A stretch of 64,000 bases of DNA from Massariosphaeria phaeospora (lineage: Eukaryota > Ascomycota > Dothideomycetes > Pleosporales): the NCBI GenBank assembly GCA_011032825.1, contig JAADJZ010000016.1, positions 310,001-374,000 of the forward strand, given 5' to 3'. How positions within the stretch are numbered: the stretch's first letter is position 1; every line of letters starts with the position of its first letter. A model generated the notes under the pieces. That model made no database searches and was not told the DNA's origin. It was given only the letters and a program-made list of their open reading frames with translations. Shown in pieces: positions 42,933 through 55,784 of the stretch. Made by a program: the position numbers and the translations under genes.

Positions 42933-44796
42933 ATGTCGCTCAGCGCGAAGTACCAGGCGTTCCTGGCGAATCCGACGCCGCAGTCCGGCGCGCTCGCCGA
43001 GAACGCGTCGCTGCACTACATCACAACCCTCACTAGCATCAACGACGCCGCCGCCATCTTCAAGCATTTCGCCGTGCAGGAGCGGCTGCTCAAGAAGAAG
43101 GGCCAGAAGGTGCTGAGCGCGATTGAGAGCGCCCATGGCGGCTTGTGTCTGGACATCGAGACGACGCTGGAGTTTGTTGCCGGCGGCGGTGCCTATCTGC
43201 CGGGGCTCGACGACAACTTTGTGTCGGACCGGACGGTGACGTTTCCGATGGTATGTCTTGGGCTGTTTCGTCGTGCTCGACCGCCTGCTAACGTGCGCTC
43301 AGGTGCACATTGTCCACTTCGACCAGCAGCAGAAGATCGTGCAGATCCGCCAGTACTGGGACCAGGGCTCGCTCCTCAAGCAGATCGACGTCATTGGCGC
43401 GCGCGCGCGCAACTGGCCCATTCGCGACGGCAAGGACCAGACGCGCCTCATTGCGACCAACGCCGCTGCCGTTGTACAGCCCGAACCTGCTGCCTCGTCC
43501 CGCACGTCGGCGGCATCGCGGGGCGCAGACGAGGTTTCCGTGAGCGATTTTTCTAGGCCCCGTCGATCCACCAACAACAATGCCATGAACGATCCGCACT
43601 CGACGCTGGCCCTGTTCGAGCCCCGCGACGTCAACCAAGAGTCCTCCCACTCGTCGAAGCCGGCCGCCGCGCGTGCCCAGTCTGCGAAGCCTAAGCCACG
43701 CGACCTGAATGAGTTGTTCGTCGACGAGAACGGCGCACCAGGCTACTCAGATGCGACTGCGTCTCCCCACAAGTCTGGCAAGGCCGGTGGCGGCAAGAAC
43801 TACAAGCCGAACCGCCTCTTCGGGAACACTGAAGAGGAGGGCCCCGTGCCAACCCCGTCCACTATTAAAACCAACCCCAAGAAGTACAATCACTTTGAGT
43901 TTGGCGACGGTCACGATGAAGACGACGCCACGCCCAAGGGCCACGAAGCGTCACGCCCAACGAGCAAGGCCAAGGGCCAGCCGCAGTGGGGCTTTGACGA
44001 CTTCAACACCCCGGCCAAGCAGAAAGTCAAGATCCTGGGCCAGAACGTGCGACATTTCGGATGGAGCGATGACGAGGTTGGTCCCTTCTTTCAGTTCGAG
44101 GTTACTTTCGCTCCTCAAGTTGTTGTGTTGTGACTAAATTTGCTGACTTTTTGTGTGTAGGAGGACGCCTCCCCAGTCCGCCGCGAAGTTGTCCACAAGG
44201 CGCGTCCCGATGCCGACCCTCATTTCGAATTCAAAGATGACGGCACTTCCGAAGGCCAACGGAGGGAGCCGGCCGCCAAAGGTCGTCTACACAACAAGGG
44301 ACTCGGACTGTACGAAGATCACGTCCTCGGTAACGAAGGTGACGCCGAAGAGGGTGCCCACCAGGGTGACTCAAAGCATTCGCTTGAAGATGTCTCAACT
44401 ATATCCCAGAATGAAAACCGCAAGAAGGACTTTGGCAGCAAATGGGACATGGAGGATGAGAGTCCTGCTAACCCCAACCGCGGTATCTCCATCTCCGGGG
44501 ATGGCATGGGCGGAAGGAAGGGTGCTGATCCCGGTGCCGCAAACGCCAACCGCGGTATCGCCATCTCTGGAAATGGCATGGGCGGAAGGAAGGGTACTGA
44601 AGCCGGATGGAGCATGTACGAGCAGTCACCGGAGCAGGCCAAGAACCGCGGTGTCAAGTCTGTCGGCAATGGCATGGGCGGCCGCAAGGGCACCGGCCGG
44701 TCTTGGGAAATCGGTGACGAGGATGACGCAACCGCGCAACCGAAACGCAAGAACAACGCGCCTTCGGCCGAGTCTAAGGGATTCTGGGACTTTTAA
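42933..44796 (+). CDS. NTF2-like domain protein with C-terminal GMGGRKG repeats
   Basis: Exons 42933-43250, 43303-44076 and 44161-44796; 575 residues. Residues 1-165 form an NTF2/SnoaL-like fold: LHYITTLTSINDAAAIFKHF, LCLDIETTLEFVAGGGAYLPG, then VHIVHFDQQQKIVQIRQYWDQGSLLKQ. The middle is disordered with short conserved patches (DLNELFVDE, KNYKPNRLFG, HFEFGDG, WGFDDFNTP, VRHFGWSDDE). The C terminus holds three repeats of an NRGIxISGxGMGGRKG type, followed by a terminal ESKGFWDF. The protein is conserved in filamentous ascomycetes as far as I can tell and has no assigned role. The spaced linear motifs suggest a scaffold that binds several partners. Confidence 0.82.
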
Positions 44797-45061
44797 GCCA
44801 TCTAGCCTAGACGGAGACGATGGCGCGCGACGTATGCATGAAACGATGAGCCACGGCCTTTGATGATGCCACAAGCTACGACCGTCCTGGATTGGATTGG
44901 ATTGGATGTACCGACCCATGGTGTACGACTACGACAACCCTCTCATACATGTACTGCCAGTCTCTCTCCTACCCCGCGGGTTTCCTTTGTATTCTTGTAT
45001 GATCCTTCTTTTGAAGGGGAGCGATGGCACCGCGCAGCGGATCCTTCAGCCTTGTATAGTT

Positions 45062-45098
45062 TGATTGATTGGTTGATTGATTGATTGATCGGTTGACT
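45062..45098. repeat. TGAT/TTGAT tetranucleotide repeat
   Basis: Imperfect run of TTGA/TGAT units interrupted by GGT, 37 bases long. Confidence 0.85.
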
Positions 45099-46874
45099 AC
45101 GTCGGAATGTCCAAAAATCGTTTATGGGCTGGGCTGGAATTACTTTACAGCAGGTGTGACTTGTTTGGGTTGGGCGTCGGGCTTTTGGCTCGGTCTTCGA
45201 GTGTGTAGGTGTGTAAAGTACTACTACTACCACTTCTGCAATGAAAGGCTTTAACTTGCATCACATCAGTTGCTCGTTTTGAGATTGATGAGTTTGTGAG
45301 TGCGTGACTAGTGACTGAGTGAGTGGCTGGTAGTTGGTTAGGCCTTGCGGCTGTTGACGCTATACCCATCTATCCTGGTCGACCTATAGGTAGGTCAGTG
45401 AGCGTTCGTGGACATCTTCTGCTCTCTCCCACTCTGTCCTACTCTCTTGCTGTTATACATACTTCGTCTGACCAACTGATACAACGGGGTTTTGTAAACA
45501 CAGCCCTCAATCCTTCCAGTTCTTTCGTCATAGACTACGTCGTTCTCGTTCGGCAGCATAACATGGCCCGCTTGAGTGGAAGAGCGGTATTACTGGCTCA
45601 GCCGGCCGTGGAGCTGGGCACATATAGCATGATTGACATATCAAAGGCAGTGGGTCAGCGAGAACGAGTCGACGGAACTGACTCGTGAGCCAGCCAGCCA
45701 GTCAGTCAGCCCCTTGTCAAGAAATTGATCCTTGTGTGGCGTCTCCCGTGTCGATTTTGCGGGCCGCCGATGGGAAGGATCGGGGAGGGTTGAGGCTGGT
45801 TTGCGGATTAGGGCAAGTATGATCGATGTGTTGGGGAGGGGGTTTTGGTGGGAATGAAGATTTGGAAAGTGGTGTTGACGATAGTTGGGGCATGCATGTT
45901 GATGGAAGACATGTTCATGGCTGGTGGGTATAAACGTGCGGACGAAGGCACTGAAGCAAGATTACGGTGCGGGAGGGTCGTCAGTGCTGTATCGTCAGCA
46001 GGTATCACATTGTCAGTGAGTTAACTCACGTACTTTTGAAAAACTGAATATCAGACAACAACTAGGTAGTAACTGATATCTTACAGACAGACAGGCAGAC
46101 ATAGACCCTCTTACGACATTCTGTCTCTCACGCCGACGTGCTCCCAGTGATGGATGTACATGTCTCTCATCTTTTCCCTGCGTGCGTTAACGTTGGCGAA
46201 ACCCCTTATGCCACACCTGTCACAGAAGAAATCTAATCCAACGAGTATTTGTCTTCATTCCACTAATCAGGTCAGCGAAAACGCACATACCAGACAGACC
46301 ATACGAAAAGACCCGACAATAACGACAAACAAAAGATCCAGGACCAGAAATCGCTCAGCCCCATGAACCACCAGGCTTACCACCGGCAATATTCATCGTC
46401 CTTTGCCACCACAGCCAAACTACCGTCAGGCATCAACGACAAACCCACCTCCCTAGTTCTCACCATATCTACCCAACGAACCCACCTCCGCCCACTGGTA
46501 GGCACATGAAACAAGCCGGCCAATTCCCAAGATGGAAGCGTGTTCGTAGTTTCCACCCATGCCACCCCGCCCACTTCCGCCCACAGGAATCCACTTGCAC
46601 CCACGCCCCCCATTTTCTCCTCATCTTCCCCGATCACAAGGTAGTGATTGCGTGCTCGTGTTCGTGCGTACTCCTCGCGTCGTCATGTGTTTTGCGCCTG
46701 CACTGATAGGTGCGTTTTGTATGGTGCGGCTATTGTATCAGAACCATGGTTCCCATCTGCTCAGCCACTCCTATAGAATCATCGCTTCCTACTGATACCT
46801 TCAGCTTCCTTACCTTTCTGTCCGTTTCTCTCTCTCTCTTTTTCCAATATCGTTTCATTCTCATTTTTTCTCGT

Positions 46875-47075
46875 GGCCGCTATTGGAGAGATGGCGACTT
46901 CGCTCGTACATGCCAGTACCCATCTCGAGTTTTCTCGTCGGGCCCTCTTCAATATCATGTGGTGTACCACGTCTTCGCACATACCAATACCCATTTCACG
47001 CTTCCCCGTCATGGTCATGGCCGCTGTTGGAGAGACACTGTAGCGCCTTCGCACATGCCCGCACCCATCTCACGC
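46875..47075. repeat. Imperfect direct repeat, about 144-bp period
   Basis: GGCCGCTATTGGAGAGA at 46875 recurs as GGCCGCTGTTGGAGAGA at 47019. Each is followed by CTTCGC-CATGCC-ACCCATCTC-like blocks, with a half copy (CTTCGCACATACCAATACCC) near 46973. Confidence 0.65.
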
Positions 47076-47713
47076 TTCAGCATCCACTTCCCTTCCACCG
47101 CGGTATGTTCCCCTTCGCTCCAGAACTCTCGTGCTCGTTAATCTTTCACATGGGATTCCAGCTGTTACTAAAGATCGCGAGGATCGTAGCAGTTGGAAAG
47201 GTCGCAGTGGTTGTAGAAGGATGGTAGACATAGTAAACATCCTGGATGACGCATAGGCCGCAAAGTTCGTAGTTGTTGTAGTTGTCATAGTTGTGATAAT
47301 GGTAGAGGTGTAAGGTAAGGATCGCAACGCTCGCAAAGGCCGTAAACACCCCCAATCTCTAAGCCCGCAACAGACATGAATGCCAAAATCATCGCAAAGC
47401 TCACGACCCTGTCGCCAAACACCGCAATAGCTGTGCCATTTCAGAAGCCCTTGCCCCTTCTTCCCTTCTCCGCCTCTTTCCGCACGGAATTCCACCTCTT
47501 GCCATACGCTACACCGCCACAAGGCGCCGCCAACGCCCGTACAACCCTCGCCATGTTCCCCCTCAACCTTTTAAGCCAACCGGTGTCAATTACAGGACTA
47601 CTCAGCAACTCAGTTCAGAAAACAATCCATGCGACGGACGACCTTACTCGTCTACACACACACCCGACCTACAGTACCTACTTGCACTACATCAACGCGC
47701 GGACGTGCGACCA

Positions 47714-47758
47714 AACAAGACAAGACAAGACAAGGTAAGACAGACAAAACAAGACAAA
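47714..47758. repeat. AAGAC-type simple repeat
   Basis: ACAAGACAAGACAAGACAAG and variants, 45 bases. Confidence 0.85.
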
Positions 47759-48748
47759 AACGACTAAACAAAGTAAAAAGAAAGAAAAGACACCCGAGAA
47801 CGAATTGCACAAGGATCAACCACCCGCGCGGCTCTCCACAACAACATCACCCACTCAGCACGAAACCAACCAACTAGAGAGTAGAAAAGATGAAAAAAGC
47901 AAAAAACTCTTGCAATAGACACAGCCAAAAACAAAACAAAGTGAGGCGCACAACACGCATAATACCCTCAACGCTAGGTAGTACCGAGCCCACCAACCCA
48001 CCAACTCACGCCCAACATACCTAGGTAGGTATCTACGCTCACGCACACATGCAAGGTATCCAACACTCGAGCCGGCGCAACAAATAAATTCGAGTTCGAT
48101 TGCAAGCATGCATTGCATCCTAAACACAAAACGGTGTTGTGCTGTTTGAGGCCATTCCCCTTGTTACGAAGACCTGATATCTGGTATTTTCCATAAGATG
48201 ACTTTACCTGTCATTCGCCGCCGCAGCTATCGCTCCCTCAAATACGCCCCAAACCACCTGCCTCAAGGACGCTCGATATGCGAGAGAAGGATATTTTTTG
48301 GAAAATCGAGAACCCCCCGAAAATCAGCAGAGAACTCCGGCCGGCTCCTTACGCTAACGCCGCTCTGCATGCCAGACGCATGGAAACCTCGACACTGCCT
48401 CCCAGGTATAACATTCAGATCATCTCCAAAATACCTGCTGCGCTATGCCATGGTATAGGCTCCCACTTGGTTCTTGATCACTGGCGTGCAAGCCGTGTAG
48501 ACTGCACACAGTGGCCCTCCTCATTCGGATGTAGGGTTGACAAAAGAAAGTTGTCATGCTTTGACATCGATATAGGCCGACCGATGTAGTCGTTCGTGAT
48601 AATAGAGAATTACCTCCACGGCTGCCGACTTCTCGTAGAGGTACATATGCAAACAAAGCCATGAACCAAGAATGCGAAGAAAGGCTATTGTACAAGGAAA
48701 AAGCATTCCGAAGGTCCTCCTGGGGTATCAACTAGAGGACATGCCCGC

Positions 48749-50494
48749 TTACCGGTGCGGATGTTCATAAGGGCGTATACCACCGAATTCGACGCCTTGC
48801 ATTGCTGTCGAGGCGGTTGGTGCTGACCATTGTGGAGGTGGGACCCCCTGTTGTTGCGGTTGGAGAGGAGGGAGGATGTTCGCATTAGAGACCGGAGCGC
48901 TCGCATGGCTCGCATGTTGTTGTGCAAGCATGCCAGTTATAGTCCCATACACATGGGGGTGTCCCGGGTCGGTGCGGCGTAGTTGTTGCCACATGGCAGC
49001 AACTTCATTACGCAGGGAGTCATTTTCTTCTTGGAATCTTCGGGTATAGTCGGCATCGCCCTGCAATCGAGCAAGATCATTACGCGCAACTTCATGAGCT
49101 CGTGCTAAACTCTTAATGTAATCAATAGCTGGGTACCCGTTAGCAGTAGACACGAGAATTAGTTAGGAAACACCTACACTTTGTCAGGATCTCCCATTTG
49201 CTAGACTTGCTGCCGGGCGAGTTTGGCAGAATCCCATTGAGCTCGTCAAATAAGTTCTTCATCTCGCTCCTGCGTTTTCTTTCGGCCATCTTATGGCTGA
49301 CGCGGAGTTCGGGAGTTCGACTGTAGTTCCCAGTGCCAGCAGCACCCGCGAGATCCGCACCCATAAGACTAGTGACATTCCGATGTTGCATCGAGTGATG
49401 ATGGGTGGTGTGTATGTCTTGTGTACGTTAGACTCGGATTTTGGATAGGTTCAAGCTAGGGGTGCATACCATCGTCTAATCTTTTCTGCCCTGTAGGTAA
49501 ATTGGAATCCGTGGTATATATGCTACTGTTTATGGATGTCGCGAAACTGTTTTGGCGTGATGGAATAGACTGCTCGATGCTAGACTCACCGCTGCTTGAA
49601 CCGCGTCTGTCGTCAGGTTCATACTCAGCCGGAAAAGCCCAAGCATAACCTTTGGTCGGAGCAGCAGCCATTGGATCCGGCATTCCAGAAACGCCTCGGG
49701 GGTTCGGGTTGATCACAGGAGCCCTTCGGGGAGGCTGGTTGGTTCGTGGGCCTGGCCTCGGACCCAAAGGCGAGAGGGCCGGCGCGCCATTTGGGCGTGG
49801 CTCAATGGCAGTGATCCCTCTCTGTTGTTGGAGGTTGGAAACAAGAGATGCGCGAGATGCATTCTGGCTATCGTACGGTGATGGTGGGCCCAGGGCTAGG
49901 TGGTGCATGCCTGCATTTACACGGCTGTCCACACTGCTCCGGCGCGAACCATAGTGGGAGCCTGCGTCGAGACTCTGTCGATGATCGAGCGGGTTGGTGA
50001 GAGAAGGCAAGGGAGTGGACTGTACAAGAGTCAGATTTGCGTGCAAAACAAAGAGGTACTAGCCGCACTTGTAAGGCGCCTGAGGTAGCGCTCCAGGGCT
50101 GGCCCGTAGAGCGATGATGAGAAGGCGTGTCAGGCACAGAGTTGCGTGACGGCGAGTCTTCCGCGTTCAGGATAGTCTGCAGTTGCAATCCCATGTTGTT
50201 TGACACGGTCGACGAATCTTGGCGTGTCGTTAGTGACTGTAAATGGGCAGGGGGATGGACGTGGGTCCGCCAATGCGAAGGACGGGAAAGGATCTGCTTA
50301 CGCTTGCTCTGGGATATGGACCAGTTGCCCGAGTCCCGAACTTCGCGGGAGTCAGGCGGCTCCGGCTGGTGTCTGAGGCGAATGGGGCTCTGCTCGCTGG
50401 TCGAGAGCGTGTTGGTCAACGAGGCAATGGACGGCAGTGCTGGAGGTTGAGCCTGGCTGCTAGCGGAGGCCTGCTGGCGAGGGCCGTTGTCCAT
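48749..50494 (-). CDS. bHLH transcription factor
   Basis: Exons 50494-50302, 50217-50069, 50019-49470, 49417-49178 and 49128-48749; 503 residues. The first 330 residues are Ser/Pro/Gln-rich and disordered, with short conserved stretches (PPALPSIASLTNTLS, KGYAWAFPAEYEPD). The bHLH domain (about 336-392) reads LRVSHKMAERKRRSEMKNLF, then DELNGILPNSPGSKSSKWEIL, with helix 2 across the last intron as TKSIDYIKSLARAHEVAR. The Glu and Arg of ERKRR predict E-box (CANNTG) binding. A coiled-coil-like segment (RRFQEENDSLRNEVAAMWQQL) follows. The acceptor of exon 2 was set after GCCAAG because it keeps phase and follows a CTAAC branch site. The flanks on both sides are unusually long and gene-free, as is common for regulators. 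Confidence 0.88.
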
Positions 50495-50700
50495 GGCGGC
50501 AGACGGGCAAAGTCGCCGCGCGCGCTGCACTGTTGCACGACACCGCGGGCGGGCAGCGGCTGCGGGCGTCGACTCGGACGTGGCCTTGAACTCGAGGGCG
50601 TCGAGCCGTGAGAGGTGAGTGTCGCGGAGCACGCCAACGAGCGCCTGGCCAATGGCGGGCGGGCAGGCTAGCCGTGGGGGGGGGGCGGTTGCCGTCTACG

Positions 50701-50724
50701 CACCAGCACCAGCACCAGCACCAG
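50701..50724. repeat. (CACCAG)4 hexamer array
   Basis: Four exact tandem copies. Confidence 0.95.
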
Positions 50725-53700
50725 CGGACCACACGCGGGGGCGAAGCGAATGGACGGCGGGGCAGAATACAGGACAGAGAGCGGTGGGCGGACGCGGACG
50801 CTCGGGGCGACGCAGCGCAGCGAGCAGAGGGCAGCAAGAGACGGGAGCAGAAGAGCGCAGCGGGGAGCAGCGCGGACGGGGTCGGTCAGGGTCGAGCGGC
50901 GCGGCGAGACGTGAAGCTGGACAGGAGACGACGTGGAAGGGCGCGCGGGAGGCGGCGACCTAGGTACTTCTCCAGGCTGCTTCGTCCCTTCCCCGAACGG
51001 CGGCGGACGGGCACCTACGGACGCTGTGAGGCGGGGCAGGCCAACCCTCCTTCCGCCAAGCTCGCTCGATCGCGAACGGCGGGCAGGCGCAATCGACGAG
51101 CGCGCGCCAGGCCACAGAGCCAGGCCCCTGGGAGCAACGGCACCGGCGCCCCGTCGAGTCCACCTGTGCCAGCGTGCGGCAACAACCCCCCCAGGACCCA
51201 CCCCAGAGACGATAGCCGCGTCCGAACCGTCCGAACCGCACGCCCACGGCTGGCCTCAGCAACACCCTCCTCTTCCAATCCAGGCACGGCTGCAGTCCCT
51301 TCCCGCGCCCTTCTCCAGCGGCCGGCGGCGGCGGCAGGGCTGCTCTTGCTGATCGAGGGCGGCGGCGTACAGAGGTACAGCGCTGGGATGGCTGGATCTC
51401 AGTCGACGCAAGAGGAGGCCGCTTGGAGACTTCGGTGCGACGCGCGGGCGTCCAGTTGCCTCAGGGCGCTGGCAGAGCGCGAGCAGCTGCGTAGTGGCGT
51501 CCTGACCAGGTCGCACGAGACAACAGCGATTTGGAACGGGCGCACTGGGACCAGAGGCGGCGGAAAAGAAAGTCAGGAAATGCCAACTTCACCGCGGCGA
51601 GCAATCGGTTGCGAGCGAGCACGCACGGCACACATCCGAGTCGTCGAGAGCTGTACGCGCCGAAATACCGTCAAAAGAAGACGATCGTGCCTTGCATACA
51701 GGCCGACGTCCAAGGGCGAAGACCACGTACAAGAAGGTAGGCAATCGAGGGGCTCAGCGCATAGCAGCGGGCGGCCGATAGTCTGGACTCTGGACAGCTA
51801 TGTACCACAGATTACAATTGCAGTGGGAATCGACGGTTCCCAGGTCGAGCTGGTGGATGCACTGGAGAATAAAAGACGGTACAGAGGTAACAGAGACGAT
51901 CCGCAAGGGCAAGGCCGAAGCCATTTAAGAGCCAATTAATGCATGTTCAGACGCCCCGGGTACAGCATCCGCACGTGGGGATCGCTCAATCAAAGTTCTT
52001 CGTGTATCTTCCCCGGGGGGCCCCAGCGACCTAGTGGCGGCTAGTTGCACTCGATATGTTCGCGCGAACAGCTGCAGCAGCATGTCAGACGGGCCTGGCA
52101 GCGCGCTACACGGCAGCAGGACGGACGATGAAAGAGCCAAAAGACAGCGACGACGCCAGGTGCAGCATTCCGCTGTGCATCGGGGGTGGGCAGCCCGCAC
52201 TGCGCAGCGCCCGGGATAATTGGGTGGCATCGGCGTCGGTAGCCAGACGTGGAAAGGATTTTAGGTTCTCTGGCGCACTGTGGCCTGCGTGCTCGCCCGT
52301 CCGCCATGAGCAGCCCATGCCTGTAAGACACGCGGGCAGCCGGCCGGCAGAAGCAACTCGTCGTCGTGTGCGTTGTCGTCTCGTCTTCGCCCGTCGTGTC
52401 CACCGGTCGCTCCCCATCATTGTCCAGCACCCAGCGGACATTGCGTGTGCGATGTGGAAAGGCGGCCGGAAGGCGTTGCTCTCGCCAATGTCGCCATGCT
52501 CGCCGGATGACAGAACAAGCAGCTCGCAGCAGAAGGCTGCACGGTACGGTGCTCCCGCGGTTGACTTGTATGCACCAACGTATAGCATCAATCTCCAGCA
52601 GTCTCATCATCAGGCTCACCCAACCATGGGCGGTGCGCGAGCGGTGGGCGCACACCACACTACTGGCTGGGCATCTGGTGCACGGACTTCGGGCCATCCC
52701 ACCTGGCACGCCCGCCCACGTTTTGCTCACTCTGCCCAGCCCGCGGCCAACTTCATCCTTCGCGGCCTCCTCAGGCGCTCAGGCTGTCACCAGCCCTGCA
52801 TCCTTGGTCTCGAATCGACGCTCCTCCATGCTGCGCTTCTGCGCTCACTCCGTCCCTCATCCATGACACATGACATGGCGTTCACAGCGTCCGTGTGAGA
52901 TGCTGCTCTTCATGCAGGCCTTTTGCCAAAAGAACCGTGGGCACACAGCCTCTTCTGCCCCTACCAATCGAGTGCCGGCGCTCGTCTGGCTGCCCGGAAT
53001 GCTGCTCACCTGCGTCTGTGTGCGCAGTGCATCCGGATCATGGTGAGGCAAGACCCGGACCCTTGTTGCTGCTTTCGTCCCGTGTGTATCTGCTCGCATC
53101 CCGTCTGTGTCTCGTAGCGCAGAATAGCTGATCCTCGGTGGCCGGTTGCGATTCTCCACGCTCGGCAGGAACTCGGATCCTCAACCTCACTTCCAAATAC
53201 CACACGCTTTGTGTAGCCTGGCGGCGTCGTGGAGGAGCATCGACTGCGTTAGACGCGCCTCAGCTGGCTGGATGGTATGCCAGGGAGGTAACACGGCAGC
53301 TATGGAAGTCACGTTAGCACCGCAGTAGAGCCAAGTGCTAGCCGCAGAGTGGCTTCGCTGAGCCAGGCCCTTTGTGCTGCGGTTTCTTCCACAAGGGACA
53401 GTCGTCGACGTTGGCCAGTCGGCCCTGCACCATGGTGGGTTATACAGGCAAGAGTCAAGACTGGCCCATGGGGCCATTACTACCGGCCCCGGCATATCAT
53501 CCTCCACACACTTCGTCTGCTATCTGTTTCCAGTTCCCACTGCAATGGATACTGTCTTCTGTTCAGTAAACATTGCCACACTTAAGATCATTCTGACGAT
53601 GCGGCTACTGGATCAAGGGAGAATCAGCTCATACGCATAGCCCAAGGTTACACCACTTGACGGCCGGGTTCTACCGCCCAGGCTATCTTCTTTGGGACAG

Positions 53701-55398
53701 CGTTCGGGTACAGGAAGATACAGCTAAGGACCTACTACGTACTCGAATATTTGACCCCCTTCCTTGTCCCATTAAGTCTCTAGTCTGTACTCTGGGGTCG
53801 ATCAAGTATCAGCACCGTTCCAGTCATTTTCCCGCGTCCTCGTACAGTTCCAGCACCACATGCAAAGTGGTACCGTTACGCACATGGCGTGTCGCCATTG
53901 TCAATATATACACTAAGTTGGGCACCCAAGTTGGCAGGTGCGACCACACGCGATCCGAGAACCCGGTTTCCATATGGAACGGCCTTGTGTCAGGTGCCAG
54001 TGCATGCCCCGTGTTCAGAATGTGTAGCACACGTATATCCTCTGCCAGTATCGAGGCTCCCCCCAAAGTACGGATCAGTCCGTACCGACCAACGCTCAGC
54101 TCTCTGGCGCGAGAGATCAGCATATGTCTACGGAATTGCACAAGACTCCAACATTGTTCCCTGTTGCTATCACGTTTGGGTTACCCGTTGTTTGCTTGTG
54201 TCATTTTCGCGCCCAACCGCAGATTCTGAAACAAGCGATGGTGAACACAGCATCGGCAGGCAGCAAAATATTTGTTTAGTCGCCTGCCACAACATGCTGT
54301 GTCTAGTGAGGTCTCCTCTTCCAGCAAGGTCTCGTCGGGAGAAATTTGAGTGAGACGGTAAAATGGGTCCTAATTGGGAGTATGTCAATATGGCCGTCAG
54401 TAGTAATAAGCTATACCAATTATCACCTTTTTGTCTCAGGATGGCAGAGTTTACACGTTCTTGTGTCTTCGAAGCTCTTTGTCTTTGATCCAAGCCATTG
54501 ACTGAGCTTGCAGAATCGATTTTCCCACTCGCGTTGCGGCGAAACGACACGTTGTTAGGTCGGCATCCGTGAAGATGCACCGCTTGAAGCCTAATGCTGT
54601 ACCCCGACCCGTCAATCTGCCAACAGTCAAACAATCATGGAGTGGAACTGTTGGGACCTCGCCTGTGCTGCGCGCTGTATACTCTTCTTAGTAGGTAGCT
54701 GCAATTCACTGCTGACTGAACGGGAAGGCAGTGCACTGTTTGTCTGTGGATAGCCGCATTGCCCTAGGAAGGGAAGTCCAATTGAACATGTAATCGCTCT
54801 TATTCACTTCACTGGCGCATACTTCACCAATCAGCTAGCCGCTATCCCCAAGCGGCTGGCATACTTTGACAGAATCTTGACAGATCATACGTTACGACTT
54901 TAACTTATCTTCCATCTCCAGGTCGATGCCGCGTAGCTCTCACTAATACCCATTATTCGACATCGCTGGAGCGCGTCGATGTCGCCAGCAAGGAACAAGG
55001 CGTTTCCACCTGCTGTGAGTTTGAAATGACTGCAGCCGCCACTTAATATTGTACAAAGTATCTATCGAGATGCAGAGAAGCATTCAGCGGACATCATGCC
55101 CAAGTCGGCCTTGGGGGCTTGGGTTGGGGGCAAGAAGCGCAAGCTCGGCCATTAACCGAAATGCACCTGAGACCTTTTTCATGGCCACCAGGGTCTAGAC
55201 GGACGTCCGAGAAATCCTGCAGGATCATCTCTGCGTTCACGACACACGGCTCCTGAGATCTCACGCCCAGCGCAAAAGTCACCGACGACGGTGATGACCG
55301 TCCGTGCAGCATGCGGGCCGTTGGATCTTGCGATGTGCGGCTGCCTAATTTGGCTTCGTCTAGTCGCGTTTCCACGACCAGGTTCACGCGGCAAGCTC

Positions 55399-55422
55399 GT
55401 CGACGGTCGACGGTCGACGGTC
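55399..55422. repeat. (GTCGACG)3 heptamer array
   Basis: Three exact tandem copies plus a partial one; each unit contains the palindrome GTCGAC. Confidence 0.9.
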
Positions 55423-55784
55423 GCGCGCACAGGCAGGGCCCACAGCCGTCCACGGTCGCTCCACGGTCAATAGTCAACCTTCAAGAGCACCTCCAAGCTC
55501 GACACGCTTTGTTAGCAGATTCGGGCAGGCTCGGAGACACGAGTCATGTGCTCACACGCTAGACCCGGGAACCACGGGACGGTTGAAACTACCTCCAGCG
55601 CGTGCGGGGCAGCGATAACGTCGTGGATCTGTCTGACGCGCAGTCCAATACCCCCCAACCTTGGAACACCGCAAACACTAAGTTGGAGAACACAGACGAC
55701 GCCGCGCGACATCTGACGCAGAAATGGCTGGCTCCATAGACTTTTGACTGCAAAGCGACGCTGCGCTATCGAGCTGGTGTGGAG

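Larger units (their letters stand above)
44797..48748. other. Gene-poor 4.0-kb stretch
   Basis: No frame on either strand has coding character or a known family. The stretch is rich in simple repeats: GATTG units (44887-44909), TGAT units, CAGA units (46083-46105), an imperfect direct repeat (46875-47075) and AAGAC units. It ends at the 3' end of the bHLH gene. Long-UTR or non-coding transcription is possible but not shown. Confidence 0.5.
50495..55784. other. Gene-poor 5.3-kb stretch upstream of the bHLH gene
   Basis: 50495-51950 is very GC-rich and all six frames stay open for long runs, so the long frames here (up to 443 codons) carry no weight. 51950-55784 is mixed in composition, again without family matches. 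Contains CACCAG (50701) and GTCGACG (55399) arrays. Probably the large regulatory and leader region of the bHLH gene plus the promoter of the F-box-like gene. Confidence 0.5.

Noticed and set aside
50608..51939. A 443-codon open frame on the plus strand
   Set aside because: The DNA is very GC-rich and several frames on both strands are open at once. The translation is Arg/Gly-rich low complexity without a family match, and it overlaps the bHLH 5' region antisense.
52041..52898. Overlapping frames of 160-280 codons on both strands
   Set aside because: They overlap each other in opposite strands, none has a recognisable domain, and no plausible intron structure joins them.
53657..54353. A 190-codon frame and neighbours
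   Set aside because: No domain, no conserved motif, and antisense frames are of equal length.
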